From the NCBI RefSeq assembly GCF_010183535.1, contig NC_071330.1, positions 11,947,717 through 12,011,716 on the forward strand: 64,000 nt of DNA, in the 5' to 3' direction. Source of the DNA: Caenorhabditis remanei (lineage: Eukaryota; Nematoda; Chromadorea; Rhabditida; Rhabditidae). The notes under the pieces are model-generated. The model saw nothing but the letters and a program-made list of their open reading frames with translations. It was not told the origin of the DNA and did no database searches. Below are positions 1 through 13,184 of this stretch, piece after piece (position 1 is the stretch's first letter; every line of letters begins with the position of its first letter). The translations under genes were made by a program, and so were the position numbers.

Positions 1-1011
1 TGACTATCTCAGTGGAAGTCTCAAATTTCCGAGATGGCAGTCATGCGTCTGTACTCATTAATTTTACTTATTTCAGGATCAAATCAAAATCTCTAGTTTC
101 TCCTTTAAAAAAATTCTAGTTAGGGGATAAGGATCAATTAACGTTACTAAAAAAAGGAGAGCGACCTAATTGGGTAATTCCAAACTTTTTTTACGAGCTC
201 AGTAGTGGTACGTCACAGAGTCCTTCACTATAACCAGCATATCTCTAATAGTGCTCATGGAAAAAAAATGAAAAAGTGTGTTCGATGAAGCAGAAGTGCA
301 AGATGAGGTGACACGCCCTTTGTTGCCGTAGCAACCAAGTCGTTGGAAGAGATAAGAAAAGAGACATCGTCACGAGTAGATAACCAAATGTGTCTTGAAG
401 AAAAGGGGAATTATTAGTGCTCGCGACATTTTGTACCTTGTCAGGTGAGAGGGAGTTACTCGAAATGGAGAGAATACGGGGGATTAATTGTCAGTTGGAG
501 GCACGTTTTGTTTTGATGGGATTTATGGAAATAGGTAACGGATTTATGGAAACGGAGATATTTGAGAACTGAGCAGTGTGTGCTTTTGAAAAAACGAAAC
601 ATTTTGAATTCGAAAGAGAAGAAGAATATACAATTGAGGATTCCGGAGCATATTTGTGTTCGTCCTCTAATAAGTTGATTTTGCCAGTTGATATGTTTAT
701 TTACGAAAAATGCAAAATGTGTCCAAGAACACAAATGTGAAGAAAAAAAATTCCGGATTATTGCGAAAAACTTCGAAAAACCCTCAGAAAAAACTCTTCG
801 AAAAAATGTTCGAAATGCTTTAAAGAATTTTTTTGAAATCTTTAGAAAAAAGTGCCAATTTCATCTTGGCACTTTGCCAAAATTGTATTGAAGAGCCCAC
901 CTGCAAGACAATCGCTCATGTTATAAAATGGATGTTCAAACAACCACACAAATACGTTTTCAATAAATACTTTATTACATCCCTTCACAGATTTTCTATC
1001 CGTCCACATTG
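1..1011. other. Intergenic, no gene seen
   Basis: I see no supported coding exon, RNA gene or repeat. Short open frames here have no splice context and low-complexity composition. Near position 971 a TTTATT on the plus strand would read AATAAA on the minus strand and fits as the poly(A) signal of the F-box gene that ends at 1012. Confidence 0.5.
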
Positions 1012-2817
1012 TTATCCTTCATCATCATGCCAGACATAAAATTCGAATATTTTCTCTTCTCGATCCAGCATCACTGTTGCTTGTAACCCATCAGTTCTCT
1101 TAATATCCATGCCATATTCAAAATCTACATCAGGAAACTTTTTGATTCTGAAAATAGCTACAATGTAAAAACTAATAAATTTTGAAAACGAAACGCACCT
1201 CCGATCCAATTCCCTTGGAACACATGCTTTCGCGTCCATCTCTATCCATATCACGTTCTCAAAACTTTCCAAAAATTCCATTATTTCAATTTTCAACGAC
1301 TCAATATTTCTCATTTCATTGCCTTCCGATGTTTTCCATTTCTTCAAGAACTCCAAAATATTCTCTGCCTTGAATTGAGTTTCCAGAAACGTGGAGTGTT
1401 TGCAATTTAGATTCAGAAGAATATCTGGATGTGCCCATGTCGAGCAGTAACTCATTATTCGATCCTTACAGTTCAAGGATCTTACCGATTGATAACTGTC
1501 CAGTTCATGGTAATCTTTTCGCAAAGAGTTTTTGATTTTCAAATTGTTAAAAACGAATTTGAAGTCTTTCTGAGCCGCACGACCTTCCATGTTCAAATGA
1601 TTGACTTCTAAAACCGAGGAAAGAGCTCTGCGAATTCGGAACTTTTTGGTTTCACGTAGAATGAGGATATGAAGATTTTCAATGTGGCATCTGGGAATTA
1701 CGTGTAGAAAATGTGAGATGATAAAATTGACAGCCAGGTCGTTGTCCCAAGGGCATTCGGTCATGATGGAAGAAATGTCGGTGGGCAATATGGGTTGTCT
1801 AAACAATTATCAATAGAGGTGTGAAGAGAAATTTAAAGGTTTGCTAACTAGGGAGGGCCCTCAACTCGGTCTGGAGATATCGGTCGTGACATATACCATT
1901 GGAATGCTGAGAAAACGCTGATTCCAAATATATATATATTCACACCGCCTCACTATCACTTACACCACGCTGCCGATATTCTTAGTAAGGTCAACACGAT
2001 TTTTTCATAGAATAATGTATGTGTGCCTGTGAGTTTATTTTCATATCGAAAATTTTTTAATTCGGTCCAAACCGTGCTGAGAACGAGCGGCGAAACAGTT
2101 TGGGCATTTCAGTTGCCGTGGAACATTTTAGAAATTTCACTTCGAAAATATTGGTTTGTCCGGTTTTCGTCGTTTTTCTACCATTTCTAAATGTTTCTAA
2201 ATTTTTGTCGTTTACTATCAAACTCATTAAAAGAAATGAACAAAAATGAGCGAAAATATAGACAAAGTTGGAAAAAATCAACATTGCCGAAGACGAATTT
2301 CTAGGCCACCGAAATGTCTAAACCTACCAGACCGAATAAAAAATTCTTCGATAAGAAAATCAAGTCACAAACACACATACATTATTCTATGAAAGAAATC
2401 AGAGTTGACCTTAGTACATCATTGAAACTCACACAATATGAAACGTGATTCCATTAACTCTCCACATCGTATCCATTCCTCTCCCCAAATACGGTTCGAA
2501 ACACCATTGAATACAATTTTCAGCTTTGTCCCGATCCTCATAAAGTATCACCGAATTCCTAAAACTTCCAATCAAAATATCCATTTTATTGGGTAGATTT
2601 CGGATAGTTCTGAGTAGTAAAGCACATTTTTTGGAGCAGAGGGAGAGCATTATTCTAAAAAAAATTATTGGAACTGTCTGGAAAAAGGAAACAAAACTTA
2701 CATATCCCTTAAATCCATCATGGGGAACAGAAGGTCTCTTACTAGTTGAGGGAGTTTCGAAAAGTTGAATTCAGGATTTTTAATCGGTTTGGGGGAAATA
2801 AAGATGGAGATAAAACC
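1012..2817 (-). CDS. F-box protein with FBA_2 domain (5' end unresolved)
   Basis: Minus-strand exons inferred from splice signals are 2702-2817, 2433-2654, 1199-1798 and 1012-1147, with phases that agree. The first gives an F-box-like start (FSKLPQLVRDLLFPMMDL), the second the family hallmark MLSLCSKKC, and the last ends in the FBA_2 signature: a KRTDG motif, then FEFYVW near the C-terminus. F-box proteins of this nematode family are thought to be substrate adaptors of SCF ubiquitin ligases; the substrate is unknown. I could not find an ATG exon in the right phase upstream of 2817, so the gene is either 5'-incomplete here or decaying. The last intron (1148-1198) is 51 nt with no stop and could be retained. 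A MITE lies in the large intron (1799-2432). Confidence 0.7.
1988..2411. mobile_element. MITE with long terminal inverted repeats, TA target duplication
   Basis: The ends are inverted copies starting AGGTCAAC and ending GTTGACCT, flanked by TA on both sides (1986-1987 and 2412-2413). The arms stay similar for about 100 bp or more (both carry ATAGAATAATGTATGTGTG or its complement). At 424 bp with no transposase, this fits a Tc1/mariner-type non-autonomous element. It lies wholly in an intron of the F-box gene. Confidence 0.8.
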
Positions 2818-3349
2818 TGGAAATATGTAAATAATAATTTATCAAAAAAATTTTTTACTAAAACTTCCCTCTAGTAACATTATTCAACCGTCGTCGTATA
2901 TTCATTGTTACTAATTTATTATGTTCACTAGCCGAACGTCTCGATAGATGAAAATCGATAGAGCACCTGCTCCGAGGGGATAAGAAGGTCCCCCCTGCTC
3001 GACCTCATTACACTAATTGTCGGGTCTGTCTTGTCTAGTTAATTACCGGTTACAAATTATCTTCAATGGTTTATTATTACTCTTTTTGGCGGGGGGATAC
3101 ATATAAAGAAATATATATAATAGAATGTACATAATATGAGGTCGATTGATGGTGCGGTGTTTGGGGAGAGAAGAAATTATTTACAACAGCAACATTTTGC
3201 CACGATAAGAACGATATGAAGAATGAAAACGGTTAGAGATGTGTAGAAGACGGGCGGTGGACAATAAAACTGTGATTCGAGATCCTCGTATTCGACGAAT
3301 GAAACTATGCACAGAGTTTTGTAGAAGCCTGTAACGAAGAGAGATTTGA

Positions 3350-4828
3350 CTAATGTAGGCTACTTTTTGGGTTACCAAAGACACCAACTGCCAGGGAAAT
3401 CAATGTGACGGCCACATAAATTAGAGCCACCAGCAATCCAACAACGATTTGAAACGCGTCCTGAAATACATTTTTTAAATTTAATTTTTTTCTCTCCACC
3501 TTTTAACGTACCTTGACCCCTTTCGAAACTGCAATAGTAGTTTGCATACAAGTGATGAAGAAAGCAGTGGCCAAGACGATTTGAAGGATACCGTATACTG
3601 CTAGAATGATGACAAGTTGCTTCGCGTTGAGAGCACTTTCAGGGAGACTTCCGAAGAAAATGACTGCGACGGTGATGGCGGCGACACCCATTCCGGCGGA
3701 GATGATGGAGGTGACTGCTTGACGGGGGTTCACTGGAAAAGAAGTTATGAATAAGATTAGTTGATAATGGCTTATTAGGGCTCTCAGAGGTGTGGCTGTC
3801 ATCTCAATAATACCCGTAGTTTTCTACGCATTTTAAAACTTGGTCTCATTTTTGGAATGTCATTTTTCTTATTAACAAGGGAAATCCTTGAAGTGTTCTT
3901 TTCAAACGATTCAAGAGTTTCACCCCTGATACTTTCGAGTCTGTAGAACATTCCGAATCTGAAATAAAATTTTGCTAAATCATTCAATGAGCCCAATTAT
4001 GACCCGTCAAAATTTCCCTATGGTTAAAATTTCACGTGACACGCGGTTTGCCGAAATGTCTACCCTAACTCTCACTTTTCCAATGTTTGACGGGTCATAA
4101 CTCGGCTCACAGAAGGATTTAACAAAATTTTATATCAGATTCGCAATCTACGTACTCGAAAGTATCAGCGGCCAAATTGGTGAGCCATTTGAAAGAGGAC
4201 AATTCGAGAACTTCCCTTGTAAGAGATGGTCGAGTTCTACATTTAAAAAAATCTGATTTGAAATTTGATAAATGTTTAAAAAAAGATCAAACTTAAGCTG
4301 AGACTCCATCAAACTAATATTTATGTGGTTCAATCTGGTTTTTCGAAACTAAATTTTTCAAAATATAATCGGATTCCATATTACATTAGCTTTCTAGGCA
4401 TATACCTTTTAATTATAATTATTCAATTTTCTAGGCTCTGAAATTTGATCACCCTTACCGTAAATCCCCCAACTCCCACCTCCACTAAAAACTTACTCAT
4501 TTGCTCCAAAATCTTAACGAAATCAGCGACCATATCCTCTTGTGTCCTCTTCTTCCGTTCCATCTTTCTCTTCTCCTCCTCCTCATCATGGTCCTCAATC
4601 CGAATCGTCGCTACCTTACACTTTGTCTTCTCGTCCTCATCGTCATCCTCCAACACCCCTTTTGACTTCTGAAATGTGTTCTAAATTCAATGGAGAGATA
4701 GATATATTGTCCCCAGTTTCTTTTTTTGTGTTCAATACCTTTTCTAAATCAAATCGAACCTTTTTCGACTGCGCCACCTTCGCCGGCGGTAGACCGTTTT
4801 CGTCAAAGTACTCGAAAAATGCATTCAT
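3350..4828 (-). CDS. Unrecognised three-pass membrane protein with charged N-terminus
   Basis: Minus-strand exons are 4739-4828 (extending to an acceptor at 4841), 4497-4668, 3512-3732 and 3350-3460. With the start at 4828 they give 197 aa and all junction phases agree. The N-terminal ~90 residues are highly charged, with an acidic run (EDDDEDEK) and a basic/acidic stretch (DHDEEEEKRKMERKK). Three hydrophobic segments follow at roughly residues 92-113, 121-145 and 160-185, and the protein ends NPKSSLH. The topology suggests a small multi-pass membrane protein, but I do not recognise the family. The Met at 4828 is the first in the exon; an upstream exon is possible because the acceptor at 4841 lies 13 nt before it. 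The intron 3733-4496 contains an inverted-repeat element. A minus-strand AATAAA is available near 3070. Confidence 0.7.
3868..4226. repeat. Palindromic element in an intron
   Basis: Two arms (about 3868-4015 and 4079-4226) are inverted copies. For example, TTATGACCCGTCAAA at about 4000 is answered by TTTGACGGGTCATAA at about 4086, and ACTTTCGAGT by ACTCGAAAGT. The outer limits are approximate. It lies in the intron of the membrane protein gene and carries no coding frame of its own. Confidence 0.65.
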
Positions 4829-5260
4829 AAACTCTCGTGATCTGTGGGAATTAACAAGAATGCTTGCCAGTTTTACGAGAAAAGAAAAAAGGAGTAAAAA
4901 TGAAGCTCTAAAATTTTAGTTGACCTCCTGAGATTTTAGTGCAAGAGAGAGAGGTTTGAGTGATTGGTGTGTGTTGGAGAAGGGAGAAATGCTATGAATT
5001 ATTCAGTGGAAACAGAAGGTATACTTTTGAACTTGAACTTGGAGAAAATTGGGAAACGGGAGATTTTTTGATTTTGAGTTGGCCTCTCCAATCCTAAAGT
5101 GAGCCACCTAAATTCTCATAAAGATTAAGGTTAGAAGCTGAGAGGAGGCAAACTATATCATCAAAAATAACGAGATGTCTGGTAACTGAATGGAGCAATG
5201 CTGGCGTAGAATTGACCGAAACGAAATGAAATTTTGATTGTTGAGCTATGAGATATATTA

Positions 5261-5453
5261 CCGTAAAACCTGTAATAGAGGAGAACCCGCGTTTGAAGCA
5301 GCCTACCTCGCCTGTCTTTAAAGAAATGAAAAAATTTTCAACTGAAGAAATATTCTATGAATATATATTTTGTCTGTTAGCAGCTTTTTGATATTTCCTT
5401 TGGGAACCGAGATATACAGGTGGGAACAAGTCTATTACAATTTTTACGGTAAG
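5261..5453. repeat. Small inverted-repeat element
   Basis: The ends read TACCGTAAAACCTGTAATAG and, inverted, CTATTACAATTTTTACGGTA, giving a ~20-bp imperfect TIR around ~150 bp. There is no coding content. It is typical of short nematode MITEs. Confidence 0.6.
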
Positions 5454-6274
5454 CTAGAATAAATTATACTGAGCTAGTCGAAGAACTAAACCTGGACTGA
5501 AAAAATACATGAGCCTAACATTGAAACCGTGGAAAATCTTTTCTCTTGTTTATTTTTTTAAAACGAAAATATAACTACTAAACAAAGAAAACAATAACTT
5601 CCTCTCTCAACAGAAAAAAAACCGATTTGAAAACTCTTTTCGTATGCAATTTGTCGAAGTGGCACCACAGCTTCTTTCCACAAAAAGCTCTTCCAAAAAG
5701 TTCTCTCCTGTCAGAAGAAGTAATTCGAGACGTTTCCAGAGTGAGGGTACCCTCTCTCTTTTTTGAGAGCACAAAGCATTTTGATGATGATGATGATGCG
5801 GATGACCCCCCTTACTCCCTCTCTCTTATTTTTAGGGGCAAACATTTATGAGAGGGCACTTTTTGTCTTCCGGTCCATTTAGTCTCTGCTGAGGAAGGAG
5901 GAGGGAGAATAGGGTCTAGTTGATATCAATCAGGAGATATTGTTAAGGAGAGGGGTCGGAAAATAATGGACAAATGTCTAGAAGTGTTTTGAAACTATAA
6001 AAATGTCCAAAATGCTTACAGAAATTTGAAATGTGGAATAGTCATAAAAGACAAAAAATCATTGCACTCCAATCATCTTTGTGTCATTTCAAACTGTAAA
6101 CTTCCATTAAAAAGTCTTTCTGAAGCATCTCAAACATAAGTCATCTAGAAACAAGTCAGCTCTAAACCGGAAATGTTTAAATCAAAAAACCAAGACGCTC
6201 CGAAACCTGGACCTTTAAAAAGTGAATAAAATTAGACGTCCCGTTTTCTCGTTCTTCACAATTTCCAATTTTTA

Positions 6275-6402
6275 TACGTTAAAATGCGCTCTACCGAAAC
6301 AGAAGAAAATTGTGTGCGAAATTGAGAGACTCAGAGAAAATGAGACATTCTTCAAAAGCATTCTGGTGGAGCGCAGTTGTAAGAACTGTGCCGAGCTAAT
6401 AA
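6275..6402 (+). repeat. Copy 1 of the ~140-bp MITE family (5' truncated)
   Basis: It carries GCGCTCTACCGAAAC near its left end and GGTGGAGCGCAGTTGTAAG near its right end, ending in GCTAATA. The left terminal CTTACAAC part is missing or diverged. The centre (GAAATTGAGAGACTCAGAG) matches the other copies. Confidence 0.75.
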
Positions 6403-9400
6403 TTTACTCTGATTCAAAATTTCTGATTCCGAAATGATCCAAAATCTAAAAAACTCCGGAACTTTCTAGATTTCAAAAAAAATGTACGGAGAGAGTATGA
6501 TTGCATTTTCCGTTTTTAAAATTTCCCAGTTTTTTAGAATCTCCCCAACATCTGAATGCAGACCCACCTTTTTCGTCAATTTTTTCTGATGATCACTTCC
6601 ATTGGCACCATTCAGTTGTTGACCTTGACGGTGAATTTTGTACATTTCGTAGTCTGAAAACGCAAAGTATGAAATTCAAAATTCTTGAATCTGAGCGAAA
6701 CTTTGAGAATTCTAAATAAAAACCAAAGTTTTCCGAGATTGCTACAATTTCATTGCACGAGGAACTAGTCATTCTTCTACCACTTCTCCTTCAATTCATT
6801 TTTCTTCCATTTTCTCCTTTCCATACACATTATAATTGAGTTCGTACCGACTTTTCGTCTTTCTCAAAATATTTTCGCACTTTTTTGTCGCCCCATGACT
6901 TTTATTTCCCTCCACGACAAAAAAGTTCCCATTTGAATTGTCCCATTGGGAAATGGTCAAATGGACCGAACAGCTTAATGGAGCAGACTAGAGTTCCGAT
7001 TTGAAGAGATTCTAATCAAGTGAATTATTGGAGCAGTTCTTACTACGTCATTCTTTATTGAAAGGATTTGTTATCAAAACTTTTGAAAAAAGTTAACGAT
7101 CTGTGTCAGATTTATCGAGTTCCCGTCTTGGTTCACATTTAAAGTACATATTGGGTTGAGAGCTGAAAAACAGGAGAAAACATAAACAAGTCTGGATTGC
7201 TATACTGGAAAATAGCAATAAGAAGAAAAATATGGAATTAAAATGTCAATTTTCAAAAAAATGTGGTCAGGCCCAGGATTGAAAAAAATTGGTTTCTTTC
7301 ACGAAGATTACAGTATGCGTCTTGAAAATAACTAGTTGAAAAGCTTCAGAAAAGAATTCGGTTTAAAAAAATTGCTATTGTTTTGTTAACTTTGAGTCAA
7401 AACGTATGAAATTTATGATTTCAATTTCAGAATGAAGGCGGAAACGAGTACAATTTGAATTATCTTTGTGTTAAAACGGGTCTCGCCGCAAAACTACGGC
7501 ATGCTTTTTCTAACTGGGTACTGTAGTTGTGGTGGTGAGACTCAACTCGCACCGAAACTAGGTCTCAATGGGCTCGAACAATCATCTTGTTGTTTTTAAC
7601 ATTTATGTAATATTTAATATTTAAGTATGATTTATGTATTTAATATTTATGTATAAACTGGTATTTATACTTGGGTAATATTTTTGAAATTCTTTAACTC
7701 GTTCAGTTTTTAAGCTAATTTTCTAGTTTTATCCATGAAAACGTGTCTAAGTATTCGAAATTCCATTACATGATGCAAATCTGGCGTGCCCCCGGCGCAT
7801 TTCAGAAAACATAAATAGTCAAACCAAATCAGAAAGTAGCGTTCCTCTCTGTTAAAAAAGATAATCTCATTCACAGACGAAAGATATTTTTTAAAAATTA
7901 ATATTTTTAACTGATCTGGAATTACAGATCTACATGCAGAACTTGAAAAATCGTTTCTTTTTTTCTATTGATTTTTTTCCTTTTTCCAACCATGTAAAAA
8001 CTTACACATGTTTGCTACTTCCCATCAACCAGAACACTGGCCTCTCCTCCAAATAAAAAAAGAGTATCAAAGTGACGGGGCAAAAGAATCCAAGAATAGG
8101 GATGAGACTATCAGATTTTTGGGGGAACGAGTGGGACGTCTTCTTCTTCTTTTAGACACTCTCGACTCCTCCTCCTCCACACTCATTTTCGATGCTCACT
8201 TGTTCTTTTTTTCGTCCCGATTTACACTTTTCTGGCTGTGACGTTCTTAAGTTATCTTCAAGTTTGATTATTCAATTAGGTGCAAATGTTCTCCTATTTT
8301 TCTCTGCGTCTCTCCATTCCCTGCGCTCTCTCGTCTCCCTCTCAATTTGCGTGACATCCTTTTCTAGAACCCATCGAATCTTTACATCATCACTCATTTC
8401 TTTTTGCTTAGTCGTGTCTTAGCCTTTTGCATAAATAATTGATGAGGGATTGATGGCGGCTGAGATTTGGTTCGGATGCCAAGTGTCATGAGGGATGACA
8501 TTTTGACATGGTTGAAAGAGAGGAATGGACATGGAATTGATGGGTTAACACATGTCTTTTAGAGAATATTGGGAGGATGAGTCCAAGGACTATAAGTCTC
8601 ATAGAATAGATGGATCCGAGTTGCACTATTGAGGATTTGTTCCCGGAAACTGGGGAAATCGAAAACAGCTTGAAATAGCTGAAATTAGTTTTGGATTGGC
8701 ACGAGCAAGATGGAAAACAATTAGATTTTGAGATGAAATTCCAGAAAAACTGGAGAACCTTTAGATGAAAAAAAACCTTAAATTCTGAAACATATTTAAA
8801 TGAAAAAATTTCAAACTGAAATTTTGAGAAGTATGACTTCAGAGTCAGAAACTAGCGAAAACAAGTGAGATAAATTAAACCTAAACTTGTTTCCTCCGCA
8901 TTCGAAAAGTGCACCAAATGTTCAGCGCAAATTTTTTTCGACCTTGAAAAGTATGGTTCAATTGTTGCTTTTTTCATTTCACTCAAGTTTTTCCGCCATC
9001 GAATTTTCTGATTACGAAGCATATCAGATTTAGTATGGCTCGGTTTCATGTGGTTTCCAAAATGTATATTTTTTAGATGTTCCGGATCTAGAAATAAAAA
9101 AATTATCTTATAATTTTTAATCGTGATGGAGAATAGCAAGCATAGAATCTCAGTTAAATTCCAATGATTCCGTAAATTCTGATGGAAGACCAACTGTAAA
9201 TTATCATTCCGGTTATAGCTTGTCGGACTAGTGAGTTAGTTAACTCCGATATTAATAAACTACCGTAAGACCTGGTTTCCCCCCTAAGAAGAGTTCGGAA
9301 CATCATATCTCGACATGGTCTCGAAGCCACGAATATGTTTCCACTAATGAAATATTCAATGAACATCAATGATTTTTTTTGTTGGAAACCTGGAATTAAC

Positions 9401-9749
9401 ACCACCTGGTTGTAGGTTTAATGTGATAGTAACCGTCACACGGTTTGCACCATGACGGCCCAGAAACTTTTCTTATATGATAAAAATTCTCCCAGAAGAC
9501 CCTGCCCTGTTCTTCATCCCTATCATTTCATCTCCAACACTCGATAGTTTCCGTCCAAAAAATAAACTCCGACCTAGTTTCTCTCTGAAGTCATTCTAAT
9601 TGTTTTCCCACTTTCAAAGGTGGAGGCCCACTTCAAAAGTTCCCATTATCTTCTGACCCAAATTTAGACCCCCTCCCCCCGTTTACTCCCCCAAATTGTT
9701 TTCTTTTTCTCGTCACTTTAATTTATTTCAGTTCCCATCAAAATGCCAG

Positions 9750-10850
9750 CCGACACTTGTCTCTCCATTTTCCTCTAAACACTTTACTTTTTCTCCTCCT
9801 CCTCCTTCCAGAATTCCCAAAAACTACGTGCCGTCCGTCAAAACTATCTACTCAGGTATTTTTTCGCACTTTGCCCACGAAATGGGCAGCATGGCCCAGA
9901 GAAAAGGGCCGCGGGGCCTGCCCTACGCCGGCACTCGTGCCGATTTTGAGGGCCACATGGCCCATTTCGTGGGCAAAGTGCCGAGATTTGGTTCAACGCG
10001 CGGCATTCCTCTCCTTTCGCTCCTTACCATTTAGCACTATAATTAACCAGATTACACATTTTTGTACTTTACTACTATTTATTCATCAAAATTGAACACA
10101 AAATAGTAATTTCAGTAATAATGGGGAGTAATAAGATAAAATAAACTAGAATTTGTCAAACTTTAAAATGGGGAATAGGAATACAGGAAAAGAATATGAT
10201 TTTTAGTAAAAGTTACAAATAAATAAATTAAAACGAAAAATCTAAAGTAAATGCGAAAATTAACAGAGACGAGCAGTGGAGTAGCCGGAGCGCGTAGTTG
10301 ATGAAGATGCTCGTATTGCTGAATTTATTTCTTGTTCCGCTGAAATTTGTCAAAAATTGAAAGATAAAAAAAGAAAAATTTAGCGTCTTACCTGTTTTAT
10401 CGGCGGATCTGTGTAGATTGTCTCATCTTCTAATTGAAAAAAGTAGCATAAAATAGAAGGACGAAAGAATTGAAAAAGAAACGAAATAAATTAGAAAAAT
10501 CGTGGTGAAAAATCAGCGTGTGCTGTAGAGCGCGATTTCTCAACTTGTGCCCACTTCGGGCCAAAGTGGTGCCCAACCGGGGCCAAACAGGTGCCCAACC
10601 CGTGCCCACATCCAACCAGCTTCTCCTTTCGGCAACCAACTCTCCAGCTTGTGCCCAACCCGCGCCAAACTAGTGCCCACTGGGCCATGTGGCCCTTTTT
10701 GTGGGCAATTTGCCCTATTCAATGGCCACATGGCCCTTTTAACATTTTCACTGCCCAACCCTCGCCAAAAAATACCTGAGTAGTTACCATCCGACACCCT
10801 CAACAAGTTTGACCCCAATGGGGAGGGGGGAAATCGAAAAGTGTTTAGAC
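9750..10850. repeat. GC-rich palindromic element with GGCCCA-type words
   Basis: The outer arms are inverted copies: ACTACTCAGGTATTTTTT-like sequence at about 9845-9872 is answered by AAAAAATACCTGAGTAGT at about 10768-10785, and CTAAACACTT at about 9775 by AAGTGTTTAG near 10840. The inner flanks are unusually GC-rich and full of short palindromes such as GGGCCACATGGCCC. The central ~400 bp (10030-10500) is AT-rich. No transposase is visible. Limits are approximate. Confidence 0.6.
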
Positions 10851-12549
10851 ATTCTATCCAGACGGGCGGCTCAAAAATAATAGAGAAGAATAGAGGGAAA
10901 GAGAGAGAGAGCAATAAAAAGAGCAAAGGTCGGAGATTGAAGACAAGAAATTTTGGAGAAGTGTTGGGAGGAAATTGGAGTTCAATTGGAGAAAATTGAA
11001 ATTGGTAGACGGAGGAAAAAGTTCAAGAAACATTATAGATTAGTCAGTCAGCAAGGTATTACCGGAGCGTTTTGAAATTTTAACGGTGGATTTGGAAAAA
11101 AAAGGGTTTTTTTAAAAACCAGTCTGACAAATTTTTCAAAAATGATCTCAAATCTTTTTAAACTTTCAATTTATTGAAAATAAAGGATAGTTGACATTTC
11201 TTTGGCCTACAATAACTCCATTTGAATATCTCAATTTGAAAAAAGGGTGTCTCTACTGGCGCGCCTTGAGCGCTTTTCAGAAACTGCTGACAGTTTGGAT
11301 CCTAAAAGCATGGATATAAACAGCTCACTCACAGGCAGATTTTCAATTTAAAAAACACTTATGACTCGGCTGGCGTGACTTTGGCGCGTTCGTCGAAAGT
11401 TTTTATCCAAAAAATCTCAAATCTGAGACGGGATACATTGTCGTATTCAATTGTTTTTGAATCGCCTTGAATCAGAATGTTGTGACTTTCAATTAGCTTA
11501 TTCCTAAGATGTGAAAATGATGAAAATGTCACTTGGACAAACAGACGCACAGATAGATCGTACCTAATAATACCCGAATTTTCTAACTTATTACATATAG
11601 TTGAGAAGTGTAATATGAAGACTTACTATTCTTTCCAGACGAGCTCAGAATAACAGTTTCATACATCATTTCTGCCAGACAAAATGAAACAGATGTCAGC
11701 TGTTTTTTTCAATGTCTGACATAGCTTCTAATCAAATTGAAAGTTATAAAATTAAAACAACGTTTTTTCTTGGAAAAACAAAAAACAAACATGTGTCACA
11801 TTTTTTCGTGAATTAGATTTTAGATTTCTCACCCCGGGACAAACAGACACACAGACAGACCTACCTGGCATCATCATTTTTGCTGCCGAAGAAAGTGCAA
11901 ACGTGGCAGAAGTATTGTTTGGTTGGAAGTTGTTCATGGTTAGTTAGTGTTTTGGATATCAGGAAGAAAAATAATGAAGGGGGAAAGGAAAAAGGAATAA
12001 CAATCTCAGACAGCTCTCTGTTTGTTGGCCACTGGCTCCGAAGATATTAATTGAATATAAATTAAAAAGGAAGAAGAAGAGAATATAATGAGAAGAATAG
12101 TAATAGTAGAGACACCCCGATTGGCCCGAGACGCGGAAGATTCTAGAAAAGGACCTCTTTTCAGAAAAATGAAAAGGTGGAGGTGTCTCCCGCTGTGAGA
12201 ACAAGCTGCTAGAGACCGCCCTTCTTCCTTTTGTAAGTTTCTAAAGAAACCTTTTTCTTATTTTTTGCAAAAAAAATTCCGCGAAGATTTATGAACTGAA
12301 ACGGAAGTGTGTGTCATAGGAATTGACTGAGGTCAATTGGTTCCGGGAACATTTTGTAAATTGGATTGGATTGAAGGCCAAAAGATTCTTTGAACTCAAA
12401 AAAAATTGGATATGAAAGAAAGAAAGAGAATACAAGTCTGTAGAATAATTGAAAAGGGGGAAGGCGCTCAGATGGTCGAGGCGGGATTGCTCCGGTCACA
12501 GATTTTAAGACTGGACATGCTGATCAGATCGTTGAAAAAAAAGGGTGTC

Positions 12550-12692
12550 TAATAGCTCGGCACAGTTCTTACAACTGCGCTCCACCGAAATGCCCTTGAA
12601 AAATGTATATATTTCTGTGAGTCTCTCAATATGACACGCTATTTCCTTCGATTTCGGTAGAGCGCGATTGTAAGAAGCGTATAGTGCTAATA
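12550..12692 (-). repeat. Copy 2 of the ~140-bp MITE family (full length)
   Basis: Inverted ends: CTAATAGCTCGGCACAGTTC at left and, inverted, GCGTATAGTGCTAATAA at right. Inner TIRs are CTTACAACTGCGCTCCACCG and its near complement CGGTAGAGCGCGATTGTAAG. This is the clearest view of both termini. Confidence 0.8.
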
Positions 12693-13044
12693 ACATGGCT
12701 ATGGTTCATTCGAGAACTATACATTTTGAAACCGAGACGTTTCAAAACCGAGTCGTTTAGAAACCATGAAGTTTGAGTTTTTACAAAAGTTAGCATTTTT
12801 GAAATTGAGATTTTTACAGTAAATGCATATTCACCTACACTTAAGTTTGCCTAGCATTTAGGTTTTCAGATGTCTCGGTTTGGAAATTTCGTGTTTTGAA
12901 AGTAAAAAGCTTCCTAAAATCTAGAAGGAACCTATTTGATTTGAAAGTTGAAAATATTGTGATTGAACCTGTTTTCAAACTTTAGCCATGATCAAAATGA
13001 ACCGAGACACAAGCGCTTCAGTCGGGAATTTTATGAAGCTTATA

Positions 13045-13184
13045 TCAGGACGGCACGCTTCTTACAACCGTGCTCTACCGAAACCTAAGAAAATTGTGTG
13101 CGAAATTGAGAGTCTCAGAGAAAAAGAGACATTCTTCAAGGGCATTTCGGTGGGCCGCAGTTGTAAGAACAGTGCTGAGGAAAT
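13045..13184 (+). repeat. Copy 3 of the ~140-bp MITE family
   Basis: It starts near GGACGGCACGCTTCTTACAA, contains GTGCTCTACCGAAACC, and ends with CGGTGGGCCGCAGTTGTAAG followed by a diverged terminus. The centre matches the other copies. Confidence 0.8.

Larger units (their letters stand above)
4842..9749. other. Long stretch without a convincing gene
   Basis: No frame here shows a family I recognise or a consistent exon-intron chain. Short open frames are T-rich or low complexity. Within it are a small MITE (5261-5453) and a copy of the ~140-bp MITE family (6275-6402). Upstream exons of the membrane protein gene could lie here unrecognised. Confidence 0.4.

Noticed and set aside
9696..10095. 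Two overlapping 112-codon plus-strand frames
   Set aside because: They lie in the left flank of the GC-rich palindromic element and read GGCCCA-type repeat; no splice partner.
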